DNA of 64,000 bases. It comes from an uncultured Bacteroidales bacterium. Its GTDB lineage: Bacteria > Bacteroidota > Bacteroidia > Bacteroidales > Bacteroidaceae. The translations under genes and the position numbers were made by a program. Below, piece by piece: positions 37,101 through 44,451 of this stretch. The notes beneath the pieces are model-generated. The model was not told where the DNA came from and did no database searches. It was given only the letters and a program-made list of their open reading frames with translations. The DNA is taken from contig CADCDP010000013.1 of assembly GCA_902800305.1 (NCBI GenBank), positions 33,662 through 97,661 of the forward strand, written 5' to 3'. Within the stretch, counting starts at the first letter, position 1, and the number at the start of each line of letters is the position of its first letter.

Positions 37101-38792
37101 CTTATTCAGCACACTGGTTACCATCATGTTAGTGCCCCACCCGCTTCCGCCTGGAGAATTTAGTTCTTCACGCTGCAGGTCGCCATTCCACCACACACCT
37201 TCGTAGATGGAACCGCTACGTGTATTGCTGGTTGCCTCACCCTTACAGGTGTAGTAGTAGTCGTCAGCATAGCTGTAGATCTCGAAGCCCTTATGAGCAG
37301 GATCGACGTCCATCGCCGTACCACGTCCCACATCATAGACACTGGGCAAGTACCATTCTTTGATGCGTTCTGCCGTGCGAGCATCGTAGAGGCATTGTCC
37401 GAGCAAGGCACTCTGCTGGATGGCAAAACCCTCCAAACCAGGACGTTCGGGGTCGATGTCGCTGATGACAAATCGGTCGCCATGTGCCAAGCCCGTGGAG
37501 GTGAAACGGTTCTGAGCAGGATTCACCCCGTAGCCACCAGCCCACATCTCGTCGCAACCATCGCCGTCGCTGTCGAGAATGCGGATTTGGTGGAACTCAG
37601 CACAGCCAGGACGCTTGGGATTGCGCACCCAAGTGTGACTGTGATGCCAGTTAGACGGCTGTCCGCTGTTCCAGTCGAAGTCCCACGTGAGCACATAGCC
37701 ATGATGCAACTTCCCTGTGTCGCGGTCTTCGCACTCCATGATGAGCGAAGGATGGATGCCGTCGAGATAGGCAATACCATAGTGTCCCTCCATCGCCCCA
37801 TAGCCGAAATTCATGTAATTAGAACGGTTGTCACGACCATAGCTGTCGCCGCTTCCACCTTCAGAAAGTTCGCTGTATTTCAGTTCGTTGTAAGCTAATT
37901 CTGCTCCTGTTGCACCATCGATGACCGAGATGTAGAAAGGAGGATTACGCTTCGTCTGGGTGCGGTAGTCGATGATGCCGTCACCATCGATGTCGCCCGT
38001 GTCGCTACCACCCACGTAAGTGCCCCACGTTTCGCGGGCCTTGTTCCAGAAACGAGTGCCATCCGACGAACGGATGATGACCTCACACCGACCGTCGCAG
38101 TTGATGTCGTAAGCCAACACCATGTCGTTCTGACCCGAACAAATGTTCACGTTGGGTCCCATATCGACCGTCCAAAGCAGGGTGCCGTCCAACTTGTACG
38201 CCTGAATCTTATGGCTCGTCGTGGCGGTGTTGTCTGTACTATTTTCCGCATCGTCTTCACCCGAAACGGCTCCTGCATAGAGGCGATCCACCACAACGGC
38301 ATCAAACTCGCCATTGCCATCGAGATCCATCGGCCACACGAACTTCGTGCGGTAGTCGTTACGCTTGATAACTGTATCGTCGAAGTCGAAGTCAAACCAC
38401 ACATTGTCCCACGTGCGCGTTTTATATAAGAATGGAAGGCTTTTCTCCCCTTCCACGCCGTCGATGATGGCAGTCACCGCCCATTCGGTGTTGGTGGTCA
38501 AAGCTGATGTGGCAAGCGTATAGTTCGTCTTCGTCAGGGGTTGGGCATTCACCTTCGTATAATCGCCCGAACCAGCAGACCGCTTGTATAGATTATAGGT
38601 GGTGCTTTCTGGCTCCTCAGCCAGTTTGCGCCACGACACCAATGCGCCACTGCCACCGTCGCCCGTACGACTGGTGCCATTGCGCTTCACAACCACCACA
38701 CCACGCCCCAATCGTTGCTGAAGACGTTGGGCGAATGTCAAAGACGATGAGAGTATCAACGCCGACAAGAGAAGAAGTAATTTTTTTGTCAT
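34191..38792 (-). CDS. PL11 rhamnogalacturonan lyase fused to autotransporter-like beta-strand repeats
   Basis: A 1533-residue protein starting MTKKLLLLLSALILSSSL with a signal peptide. An in-frame upstream start exists but adds nothing recognisable. Residues about 20-610 form a PL11 rhamnogalacturonan lyase (YesW/YesX type): HKIQAYKLDGTLLW, MDLDGNGEFDAVVVDR, AYDINCDGRCEVIIRSSDGT and VLTWDFDWNSGQPSNWHHSH are all typical, with calcium-type DxDGDG loops. After about residue 620 the protein changes to glycine- and threonine-rich repeats such as KGSGQLNLTYGG, GDGVLTLTGAS and GGRLAGTG, resembling passenger-domain-associated repeats of autotransporters. The tail (MTGRRLGNISQSGFYIINGKKVYI) looks like a secretion-sorting signal. 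It cleaves RG-I backbone outside the cell. First gene of an operon with GH2. Confidence 0.88.
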   Translation of the reverse strand: MTKKLLLLLSALILSSSLTFAQRLQQRLGRGVVVVKRNGTSRTGDGGSGALVSWRKLAEEPESTTYNLYKRSAGSGDYTKVNAQPLTKTNYTLATSALTTNTEWAVTAIIDGVEGEKSLPFLYKTRTWDNVWFDFDFDDTVIKRNDYRTKFVWPMDLDGNGEFDAVVVDRLYAGAVSGEDDAENSTDNTATTSHKIQAYKLDGTLLWTVDMGPNVNICSGQNDMVLAYDINCDGRCEVIIRSSDGTRFWNKARETWGTYVGGSDTGDIDGDGIIDYRTQTKRNPPFYISVIDGATGAELAYNELKYSELSEGGSGDSYGRDNRSNYMNFGYGAMEGHYGIAYLDGIHPSLIMECEDRDTGKLHHGYVLTWDFDWNSGQPSNWHHSHTWVRNPKRPGCAEFHQIRILDSDGDGCDEMWAGGYGVNPAQNRFTSTGLAHGDRFVISDIDPERPGLEGFAIQQSALLGQCLYDARTAERIKEWYLPSVYDVGRGTAMDVDPAHKGFEIYSYADDYYYTCKGEATSNTRSGSIYEGVWWNGDLQREELNSPGGSGWGTNMMVTSVLNKARLIEFSREANWGAMGATGTRPAFMGDIMGDWREEVILAKQNDSGSTGLVGYTTAIPTNYSIYCLQQDPHYRLDCTTRGYYQHPNTGFYLGGDMPMPPLPPVLEADMRYQSGVWSNGAAGFTSFDQTRDVAYADGKSVMFDMSSASTTVDMTGEVKPSATYFMNPVGKDYVLNGTIGGDGLIFKSQQGMVTINGDLKTTGKTMVSEGTLTLNGLMDGDLELRARGTLAGNAFLNGETTFEGGLNYEGCRLAPGTKEAPFGILTFNKSLTLSGDVFLEMDLQTKDVVKCDLLKVNGDLTFLHTNTFTIVPTEEVPAEGEYVLAECTGVLTVDVAQLKVRGLVGLNYEVEVKEKQVVLHVKGMRAPAMGVTWTGAESGIWDYQTNNFTLNGEAVAFVANDEVLFNDEAIQRTVTLSDKMVTKGVRLAHNSGTYTFKGEGGFSGEGDFVMNGDGTVVLNVTRSDYTGKTILNKGTVTVTNLENKGVASCFGAGSAIELSKGTLTINSTNAASDRNITLTDTATLNIPNGSTTLKSALTGKGVLVKKGSGQLNLTYGGTNGYEGTMLYGGTLSQGAWNATLGKSGSKIEVMGNAAISIFNNNSTSAVPSLNNAITVQKGKVLTLNTGQRCKVQGKLLGEGTVKISFPYVRGDFEANCSAFEGVLNPTSGQFRISNTLDLSKGTFQPEAGVYVANVKSQSGTEEGRTNKIGALQGTAADASFGTGTWNVGYLGTNTTFAGKFNASATLNKYGDGVLTLTGASEGAINIYGGEIQAQNTSASVTMGTITVRGGGRLAGTGQVQNVTVQKDGMLGAGKSATAVGTLIVNGNLTMNAGSILRVRTRSTATRTTADAFKVAGKVKLTSPMLVMEELNDANNYVDNAEIKVFTGDGSITITGDITMQPATPKEGWLWDTSTLATDGTIRVVPDPTGIRTLSASTLTDSDVVCDMTGRRLGNISQSGFYIINGKKVYIER

Positions 38793-38852
38793 GTTAAGAT
38801 AGGATATTAGTGTATTTAAGTTCGCAAATGCTTGGGCTTCATTAATCATTGA

Positions 38853-38883
38853 GCTTTTATCATTGATCATTTAACGAAGCGTC
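38853..38883. repeat. short ATCATT-type repeat ending AACGAAGCG
   Basis: TTATCATTGATCATTTAACG followed by AAGCG repeats the layout of the CATTTGT...AGCGTAGCG elements near 3003 and 4653, upstream of the PL11 gene. Confidence 0.5.
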
Positions 38884-38948
38884 CCGTGTTCCGTCTGTTT
38901 TCCGACGAAGAGGTGGCACATTCCCCTCCCTCGTAGCCTCATCACCGT

Positions 38949-39005
38949 ACCCGTCGGGTCCGACGCATCGCACCCGTCGGGTACGGCTCATCGCACCCGA
39001 CGGGT
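38949..39005. repeat. three ACCCGWCGGGT palindromes at 23-bp spacing
   Basis: ACCCGTCGGGT at 38949-38959 and 38972-38982, and ACCCGACGGGT at 38995-39005, lie exactly 23 bp apart inside 23-bp units (CATCGCACCCGTCGGGTACG type). They sit between the divergent PL11 and AraC-regulator genes. Two helical turns of spacing would place sites on one DNA face, so operator function is possible, but the period equals that of other arrays in this window. Confidence 0.8.
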
Positions 39006-39079
39006 GCGATTTTGGGGTTACTGGCAAGGTTCTTCCCGAGGAAAGGAGTCGAGGGAAAAGGGGCTTGCTTTTTTCGGTG

Positions 39080-39087
39080 CAAAGGTA
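39080..39087 (-). promoter_or_regulatory. candidate -7 promoter box for the PL11-GH2 operon
   Basis: On the - strand the bases give TACCTTTG then CACCG, a full TAnnTTTG match. It would give a leader of about 280 nt containing the three ACCCGWCGGGT sites. The -33 element is not clear. Confidence 0.55.
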
Positions 39088-39172
39088 TCGGTTTTCTCGC
39101 TTCCTCAGAGTAAAAAATTGCTCAAAGACGTATAAAATCGTACCAAAATGCGATTGAATGGTAAAAAATCGT

Positions 39173-39180
39173 TACTTTTG
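39173..39180 (+). promoter_or_regulatory. -7 promoter box for the AraC-type regulator
   Basis: TACTTTTG matches TAnnTTTG 31 bases ahead of the start at 39212 and rules out the longer in-frame start at 39158. Confidence 0.6.
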
Positions 39181-39211
39181 TAGTCGGAAATGTATTTTTT
39201 GCCACTTCACC

Positions 39212-41776
39212 ATGCAACGACACACACATTTTTTAGCCATACTCTTCGTGTTCTGGATGCTGTCGGGAACAGCGCTTGACGGTCAAACCATCACGTATCA
39301 CGAGCTGCCCACACAGGCACAACTGCCTGTGGCCAACGTGAATGTGGTCATGCAGGACTCGGAAGGCTACCTCTGGTATGGCACCGCAGGAGGTGGCATC
39401 TGCCAAGACGATGGCTATCGGGTGGTGGTCTACAACAGCAAAACGGCTGGAACGGGAGTGATGGAGAGCGATGAGGTGACCTGCATGGCTGAAGACCAAC
39501 AAGGCAAAATTTGGTTTGGCACTCGCGCGGGTACATATTATATTTATAAGCAGGATAGGAGTGTTCATCGGGTGAAGGAAGAAGGGATGGAGAAAGGGAA
39601 GGTGAGCAGCATCGCTGTGGGGCACGACGGATGTGTGTGGATAGGCATCAAACGGGAGGTGGCAAGATTTTCTCCCGACGGAATATTGCAGGACATCTTG
39701 AAACTTGACTTGGGGAGTCGTGAGGAGGTGAAGGAGTTGACGGTGGACTCGAAAGGCACGGTGTGGGTCACCATCTTGCGTGGTGGCATCTGGAGCATCG
39801 ACCCAAAGACGGACAAAACCAAGCAGCAGAAGCCTTTTGTGCGGCGTAACCCATGGAACTACCCCTACGCAGCAAGCTATATGCTGGAGGACACGGTGCA
39901 TCATCGGTTCTGGATAGGGACATGGGGAGGTGGCATTGTGAGCTATCCTCCGGTAGCGGTGGAACGGGCGACGCTGGTCACGTCTGGCAGTCAGAAGTTC
40001 GGCAGCGAGGTCAATCATCTCTGGATGGACAAGAAGCAGGGTATCTTGTGGGCTTCGACGATGGATGATGTGTATGCTTACAAGATAGGGACAGACCATC
40101 AGACGGATGGAGGAGATGGCTTTCTTCGGCCATTCGACACGAGCAGCTTCATGCCCAAGGGGAAGAAGATAGTAGGTAAGCTGGCGGCTGACAAGAGGGG
40201 AAATCTGTGGGTAGCAGGCATTTCGCCCCATACGTTTGTTCTTGCCAAAGGTATCTCTGGCAACGACATCCGCAGGGATGAGGTGAAAGCGATGGCAGAA
40301 CAGATGGGGTATAAAATCATGGTGGGTCGCATCGTCCGTGAGGGTGATTATTATTGGATTTACCAGAACCGCACCCGCTTGTCACTCTACAACGGCAGGA
40401 CGGGCGAATTGGCTTTCATGGCTACAGACGCGAGTCCTGAACCGCTGAGCACACAGAGGGTGTTGGCTTCGTGCAAGGAACATCGGGGCGTATGGACTTG
40501 CAACGGAAAACGGCTGATTCACGCCTGGCATGACGGCATGACCATCTGTTGGGAGGAGGTGGAAGAGGCACGAACACCCAACTACATCTCGGCTTTGTCG
40601 GACGAGGGTAACGGGAAACTGCTCATCGGCACGGAGAAGCAGGTGCTCTTGTATGACTACTACCGGAAGGTGCTCACACCGCTAACGGACTCGGTGGGCA
40701 TTGTTCAGCAGGTGGGCTATGACACGAAGGGTGTCCTCTCTTACACGACCGACCCGAAAGCACAAAAAAGACTCATTGATGGGCATGGACACGTATGGAC
40801 GCTGGACGAACTGACCCTGACGGAACAGAATCCGAAAACAGGGGCTTACCGTGTGATTCATGCGTCGGACAAGCACATCGGTATGGACTCGTTTGCGGAC
40901 ATCTTCCTCTATGGCGACAGCATTTGCTTGGGAGGCATGGGCGCTTTCTGTATGGTGGGGCGATGCAAGGAGTTGGACGAAAAGCGTCCTGACGAAAAGG
41001 TGGTTTTGACGGGGATGGACTCTTTGCAATATGTGTATGTCTCGACCATGAACCACCTTCATGCACAGGACATCCAGTTCGCCTATCGTTTCAACGGGTC
41101 GGGGGATTGGACGGAACTACCGAAGGGCACGAATCAGATTGACATCACGGGGTTGAGGGCTGGCCATTACACGTTGCAGGTGAAAGCCACCGACGAGTTT
41201 GGCGTGTGGCACAAAGAGCAGGAAGTGTGCAGTTTTTCAGTTCCATGCCCGTGGTATCTGAGGTGGTACATGGGGTGCATCCTTCTCGCAGGAATAGGAG
41301 GGGCAGTGAGCTTCGGATGGAAGTGGAAAAGGGGAAAGGAAGAGGAAAGGGAAAAAGGAAAAGGGAAAAGTGAAAAATTTGCTGACGCAGTGGAGCAGGA
41401 AGAAGAGGACGAAAAAGAAGAGAAAGCTAAAGTAGAAAAGGATGCCAGACCGACCAAACACCCCTTCTTGGAACGGGTGGAGACCATCGTCGAGGCACAT
41501 TTAGACGAGGCTGACTATGGTGTAGAAGACCTCAGTAGAGACCTTGGCATGAGTCGCATGAACATGTACCGAAAGTTTCAGTCCATCTCCGATGTCACCC
41601 CTTCGGAGTTTATCCGCAAGTACCGACTCAACAAGGCGGCTCAACTGCTACGGGATTCGAACAAATCAGTCACAGAAGTTGCCTACCAGGTGGGCTTCAC
41701 TTCTCCTCAGTATTTCGCCAAATGCTTCAAGGACGAGTTTGGAGTGACTCCCAAACAAGCTTGCAAAGGGATGTAA
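39212..41776 (+). CDS. membrane-bound one-component regulator: beta-propeller sensor plus AraC domain
   Basis: An 854-residue protein with a signal peptide (ILFVFWMLSGTALDG). Residues about 30-600 form a two-component-regulator-type propeller (DSEGYLWYGTAGGGI, DQQGKIWFGTRAGT, DKRGNLWVAG). A Y_Y_Y-type domain follows at about 610-675 (DIQFAYRFNGSGDWTELPKG). One membrane helix lies near 684-702, then a highly charged Lys/Glu linker. An AraC-family DNA-binding domain spans about 755-850 (YGVEDLSRDLGMSRMNMYRKF, SVTEVAYQVGFTSPQYFAKCFK). It looks like a hybrid two-component system from which the histidine kinase and receiver have been lost. Sitting divergently from PL11-GH2 and near the rha operon, it probably senses a pectin product in the periplasm. 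The exact ligand and targets are inference. Confidence 0.85.
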   Translation: MQRHTHFLAILFVFWMLSGTALDGQTITYHELPTQAQLPVANVNVVMQDSEGYLWYGTAGGGICQDDGYRVVVYNSKTAGTGVMESDEVTCMAEDQQGKIWFGTRAGTYYIYKQDRSVHRVKEEGMEKGKVSSIAVGHDGCVWIGIKREVARFSPDGILQDILKLDLGSREEVKELTVDSKGTVWVTILRGGIWSIDPKTDKTKQQKPFVRRNPWNYPYAASYMLEDTVHHRFWIGTWGGGIVSYPPVAVERATLVTSGSQKFGSEVNHLWMDKKQGILWASTMDDVYAYKIGTDHQTDGGDGFLRPFDTSSFMPKGKKIVGKLAADKRGNLWVAGISPHTFVLAKGISGNDIRRDEVKAMAEQMGYKIMVGRIVREGDYYWIYQNRTRLSLYNGRTGELAFMATDASPEPLSTQRVLASCKEHRGVWTCNGKRLIHAWHDGMTICWEEVEEARTPNYISALSDEGNGKLLIGTEKQVLLYDYYRKVLTPLTDSVGIVQQVGYDTKGVLSYTTDPKAQKRLIDGHGHVWTLDELTLTEQNPKTGAYRVIHASDKHIGMDSFADIFLYGDSICLGGMGAFCMVGRCKELDEKRPDEKVVLTGMDSLQYVYVSTMNHLHAQDIQFAYRFNGSGDWTELPKGTNQIDITGLRAGHYTLQVKATDEFGVWHKEQEVCSFSVPCPWYLRWYMGCILLAGIGGAVSFGWKWKRGKEEEREKGKGKSEKFADAVEQEEEDEKEEKAKVEKDARPTKHPFLERVETIVEAHLDEADYGVEDLSRDLGMSRMNMYRKFQSISDVTPSEFIRKYRLNKAAQLLRDSNKSVTEVAYQVGFTSPQYFAKCFKDEFGVTPKQACKGM

Positions 41777-41875
41777 AGTTTAAAGGTTAAGGTTTAAAGT
41801 TTAAAGAGGCTAACGCGGTGTTTGCAAACATACCGCATGGTCTTTAAACTTTAACCTTTAAACTCTAAACTTTAC
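41773..41875. repeat. palindromic element with TTTAAAG heptamer arms
   Basis: Arms 41773-41806 and 41842-41875 consist of degenerate TTTAAAG/GTTAAGG heptamers and mirror each other. The centre GAGGCTAACGC...CCGCATGGTC (41806-41844) is the same core as in elements at 17704 and 19197. It overlaps the regulator's stop codon. Confidence 0.85.
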
Positions 41876-41876
41876 A

Positions 41877-41912
41877 CAAAAAAGATATTCCCACGCCTCA
41901 CGGTGTAGGAAT
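41877..41912 (-). terminator. intrinsic terminator downstream of rhaD on the - strand
   Basis: On the - strand ATTCCTACACC and GGCGTGGGAAT pair over 11 bp with one mismatch around a GTGA loop, followed by ATCTTTTTT. It may end the rha operon transcript, a separate small RNA, or both. Confidence 0.8.
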
Positions 41913-42053
41913 AATCAGGTGAAATGTTAATATTTCTATTGGGGGAATGGACTAGAGCCTCTCGGCTCGTGGTCGCTCTCGCCAAAATCTTTGGGGACAA
42001 AAACACGAGAGCCAGTGTCCAAATAGCATAATATAAGTATGAACCATTATTGA
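41877..42053 (-). ncRNA. candidate small RNA downstream of rhaD
   Basis: A TATATTTG box on the - strand at 42066-42059 is followed about 140 bp later by the intrinsic terminator at 41912-41877, with no credible reading frame between. The predicted RNA of about 175 nt holds complementary stretches (GGCTCTCGTG against CACGAGCC) that could fold into a central stem. It may be an independent sRNA or a 3'-end fragment of the rha mRNA. No known family was recognised. Confidence 0.4.
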
Positions 42054-42058
42054 TATTG

Positions 42059-42066
42059 CAAATATA
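42059..42066 (-). promoter_or_regulatory. orphan TATATTTG promoter box on the - strand
   Basis: A full TAnnTTTG match followed by CAAT, pointing away from rhaD into a gene-free region. No TTTG is seen at the -33 position. Confidence 0.45.
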
Positions 42067-42139
42067 CGGCTTTTTTCTGACTCACGATGCTTTTTCCCCC
42101 ACTTTTTTTCAAAAAAAGGGGAAAAAAGTTGTAAAATAG

Positions 42140-42961
42140 TCAACAAGGACGTGTTTTTGGCAAATGGAACACGTCCTGAACCTCACGGATGGCTGCTTCG
42201 GTCATGCCGTCGGGTTCACTGCCCATGTTGCGAGCACACATATATATATTAGCCGCCTTGCAGAGCACGTCGGTCTGGTCGAAGGCATCCATGATGTCTT
42301 GTCCGACGGCCACGGTGCCATGCTTTTCCCACAGCACCACATCGTGCGTTTTGATTTGCTCCAACGTGGCCTCAGCCAGTTCTACGGACGAGGGCAGGGC
42401 GTAGGGGACGATACCGATGCCGAGGGGAGCGAAAGCGAGTGTTTCGGGTATCATGCTCCAGAGCACACGGGTCATTTCGTCGCCTCGGAGGAACCGTTGG
42501 ATGTGGCTCATGGCGACCAACTCGATGGGATGGGTGTGGAGCGTGGCCTTGTAGCAAGAGCCTGTTTCCAACAGATAGTTCTGCAAAGCAAGATGGGTGG
42601 GCAGTTCGGAGGTGGGCACAACTGGCTCATCAGCGATGATTTCATAGCTGGAGCAGTCGTCGCAAATGCGCACGATGGATCCGTTCTGCATAGGCCAACG
42701 AGCCAAGTCGCGCATCCGCTTTCCCGTACCCTTGCAGTAAAAGTACTTGCCTTTCAACTGTGGCAGCACCATTCCAATCTGCTTCACGGGTGCGATGGCT
42801 GGCATCGCCTCTATCTCTTCATCCACAAATTCTGTGACGTTCACGGTGATATTACCGCCATTTCTTTCAGCCCAGCCTTTTTGCCAGAGGTAGCCAGTCA
42901 CTTCGGCTATCTGGTCGATAACGGCCTTGAGGCCTGGACGGTTGTCTAATATACTTTTCAT
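42140..42961 (-). CDS. rhaD: rhamnulose-1-phosphate aldolase
   Basis: A 273-residue class II aldolase. The N-terminal block GYLWQKGWAERNGGNITVNV and the zinc-binding LHTHPIELVAMSH are diagnostic of RhaD; a later LWEKHGTVAVG carries the third metal-ligand histidine. It splits L-rhamnulose-1-phosphate into DHAP and L-lactaldehyde. Last gene of the rhaB-rhaA-MFS-rhaD operon, 17 bp after the transporter. No lactaldehyde reductase gene follows. Confidence 0.93.
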   Translation of the reverse strand: MKSILDNRPGLKAVIDQIAEVTGYLWQKGWAERNGGNITVNVTEFVDEEIEAMPAIAPVKQIGMVLPQLKGKYFYCKGTGKRMRDLARWPMQNGSIVRICDDCSSYEIIADEPVVPTSELPTHLALQNYLLETGSCYKATLHTHPIELVAMSHIQRFLRGDEMTRVLWSMIPETLAFAPLGIGIVPYALPSSVELAEATLEQIKTHDVVLWEKHGTVAVGQDIMDAFDQTDVLCKAANIYMCARNMGSEPDGMTEAAIREVQDVFHLPKTRPC

Positions 42962-42978
42962 TTTTCCTTTTTCTTATT

Positions 42979-44310
42979 TTACAATTTTTCTCCGTATCTC
43001 TCTTTCGTGATTTGCTCCAGCGACTTACCTCGTGTGTTGGGCAGACCTATCAAACCCACCACCAACGAGATGACCAGAAGAGCTACCATGCAATAAGCGG
43101 CCAGGGTGAATCCTTCGCCATTGTCACCATAGATGAAGGTGAAGACGAGTCCCCATGCTGCCGACAAACCACGAACAATGAAAAACATAAGTCCCTGAGC
43201 ACCAGCACGGAACTTGGCTGGAAACAATTCGCTGCCCCACAAGGCATAGAAGACTTGCACGGAACTACCGTTGTTCACTCCCCACAGGATGGTGAAGAGC
43301 CAGATGCCTGTAATGGTCGATACGCCTCCTCCGATGATGAGCACCCATGCAGTCAGTGCGGCAACGAGTCCGAAGACATAGAAGAAGCGGTGTGCCACTT
43401 TATCGACAAAAAAGGAGATGATAAAGGTGGTCACAACCACGAACACCCAACTCACACAACTCAACATGTTGGCAGTCTCGTTACTGAGCCCTCCAGCGGT
43501 CTCGTAGATGTGAGGCATGAAGAAACCCATCACCGAAGCAACAAGGTTCCAAGTGAGATAGATAGCAGCAAGATAGGCGACGGTCTTCACGGCTATCTTA
43601 TTGGTGAAGAGAAGCTTGATGTTTTCCACCATCCCCGTCTTGTCCTTCGCCTTATTAGTGGTAAACTCTGTGCTTTCCTGCAACTGACGCTGCAAGTTCC
43701 ACGCCACGAGTGCCACCACAAAGAGGGTGAAGAACACGACACGCGAACTGAACACCTCCACCGCCACCTGCTCGGCCTCAGCACCGATGATGCTGTGAGC
43801 CAACGACTCGACGGGTGCATAGAAGTAGCCGCCTGGGGCAAAGAGCATACCAAACAGCAGGATGCACATGGGGCCGACACCCCACGACATCTGAGAGATG
43901 CAGATATTACGTCCACGATTGTTCACCTCCGAACTCTCGGAGATGTATGTCCACGAGGCAGGTACACCGATACCCACCGAGATGCCCGTCACCAAAAATC
44001 CTGCCAACAGCATGGGATAATTGACCGTAAACATGATGATGAGCATCCCCAACATATAGACCAGCAGGTTGTAGGTGAAGATGAACTTGCGGCCAAACTT
44101 ATCAGCCAAGAATCCTCCGATGATAGCTCCGATAGCCGCGCCCAGTGCATTGGCACTCAGCGCATTGAGCCATCCCAAATGCACCTCACTCAGTCCGAGG
44201 TAGTTCTGCCAGAGCGTCAGTCCGCTGGCACCAGCCACGATAGCTCCAGCATCCAAATAGTTGTTGAGAGACACCGCCAAGGTGCTCTTCAAACTTCCAC
44301 TTTTTGCCAT
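42979..44310 (-). CDS. MFS sugar transporter, presumed L-rhamnose importer
   Basis: A 443-residue membrane protein with about 12 segments. GGFLADKFGRKFIFTYNLLVY matches the conserved MFS loop 2-3 motif (GxxxDxxGRR/K), and GVNNGSSVQVFYALWGSELFP with FRAGAQG is the sugar-porter-type loop 10 region. Its place between rhaA and rhaD strongly suggests it imports L-rhamnose, replacing the RhaT-type symporter found in other rha operons. The start at 44310 (MAKSGSLKST) is chosen because the upstream extension only translates the palindromic repeat at 44323-44448. Confidence 0.85.
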   Translation of the reverse strand: MAKSGSLKSTLAVSLNNYLDAGAIVAGASGLTLWQNYLGLSEVHLGWLNALSANALGAAIGAIIGGFLADKFGRKFIFTYNLLVYMLGMLIIMFTVNYPMLLAGFLVTGISVGIGVPASWTYISESSEVNNRGRNICISQMSWGVGPMCILLFGMLFAPGGYFYAPVESLAHSIIGAEAEQVAVEVFSSRVVFFTLFVVALVAWNLQRQLQESTEFTTNKAKDKTGMVENIKLLFTNKIAVKTVAYLAAIYLTWNLVASVMGFFMPHIYETAGGLSNETANMLSCVSWVFVVVTTFIISFFVDKVAHRFFYVFGLVAALTAWVLIIGGGVSTITGIWLFTILWGVNNGSSVQVFYALWGSELFPAKFRAGAQGLMFFIVRGLSAAWGLVFTFIYGDNGEGFTLAAYCMVALLVISLVVGLIGLPNTRGKSLEQITKERYGEKL

Positions 44311-44322
44311 AAATTCATTTAC

Positions 44323-44448
44323 AATGTACCATGTACCATGTACAATTATCATTGTGTCATAGTGTCATTTGCCATGCGGCTTGCTTGCGTCAGCCTTTTG
44401 TCTCAATGTCTCAATGATAATTGTACATTGTACATGGTAAATGGTACA
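44323..44448. repeat. palindromic element with GTACCAT heptamer arms
   Basis: Left arm (ACAATGTACCATGTACCATG...AATTATCATTG) and right arm (CAATGATAATTGTACATTG...) mirror each other around a centre containing GCCATGCGGCTTGCTTGCG and TCAGCC. That centre is the reverse complement of the RGGCTRACGC...CCGCATGG core of the other palindromes. It lies between rhaA and the MFS gene. Confidence 0.85.
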
Positions 44449-44451
44449 TAT

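Noticed and set aside
41952..42146. 64-codon - strand frame overlapping the candidate small RNA
   Set aside because: Its start lies upstream of the only promoter box, and it ends inside the structured region with no conserved features.
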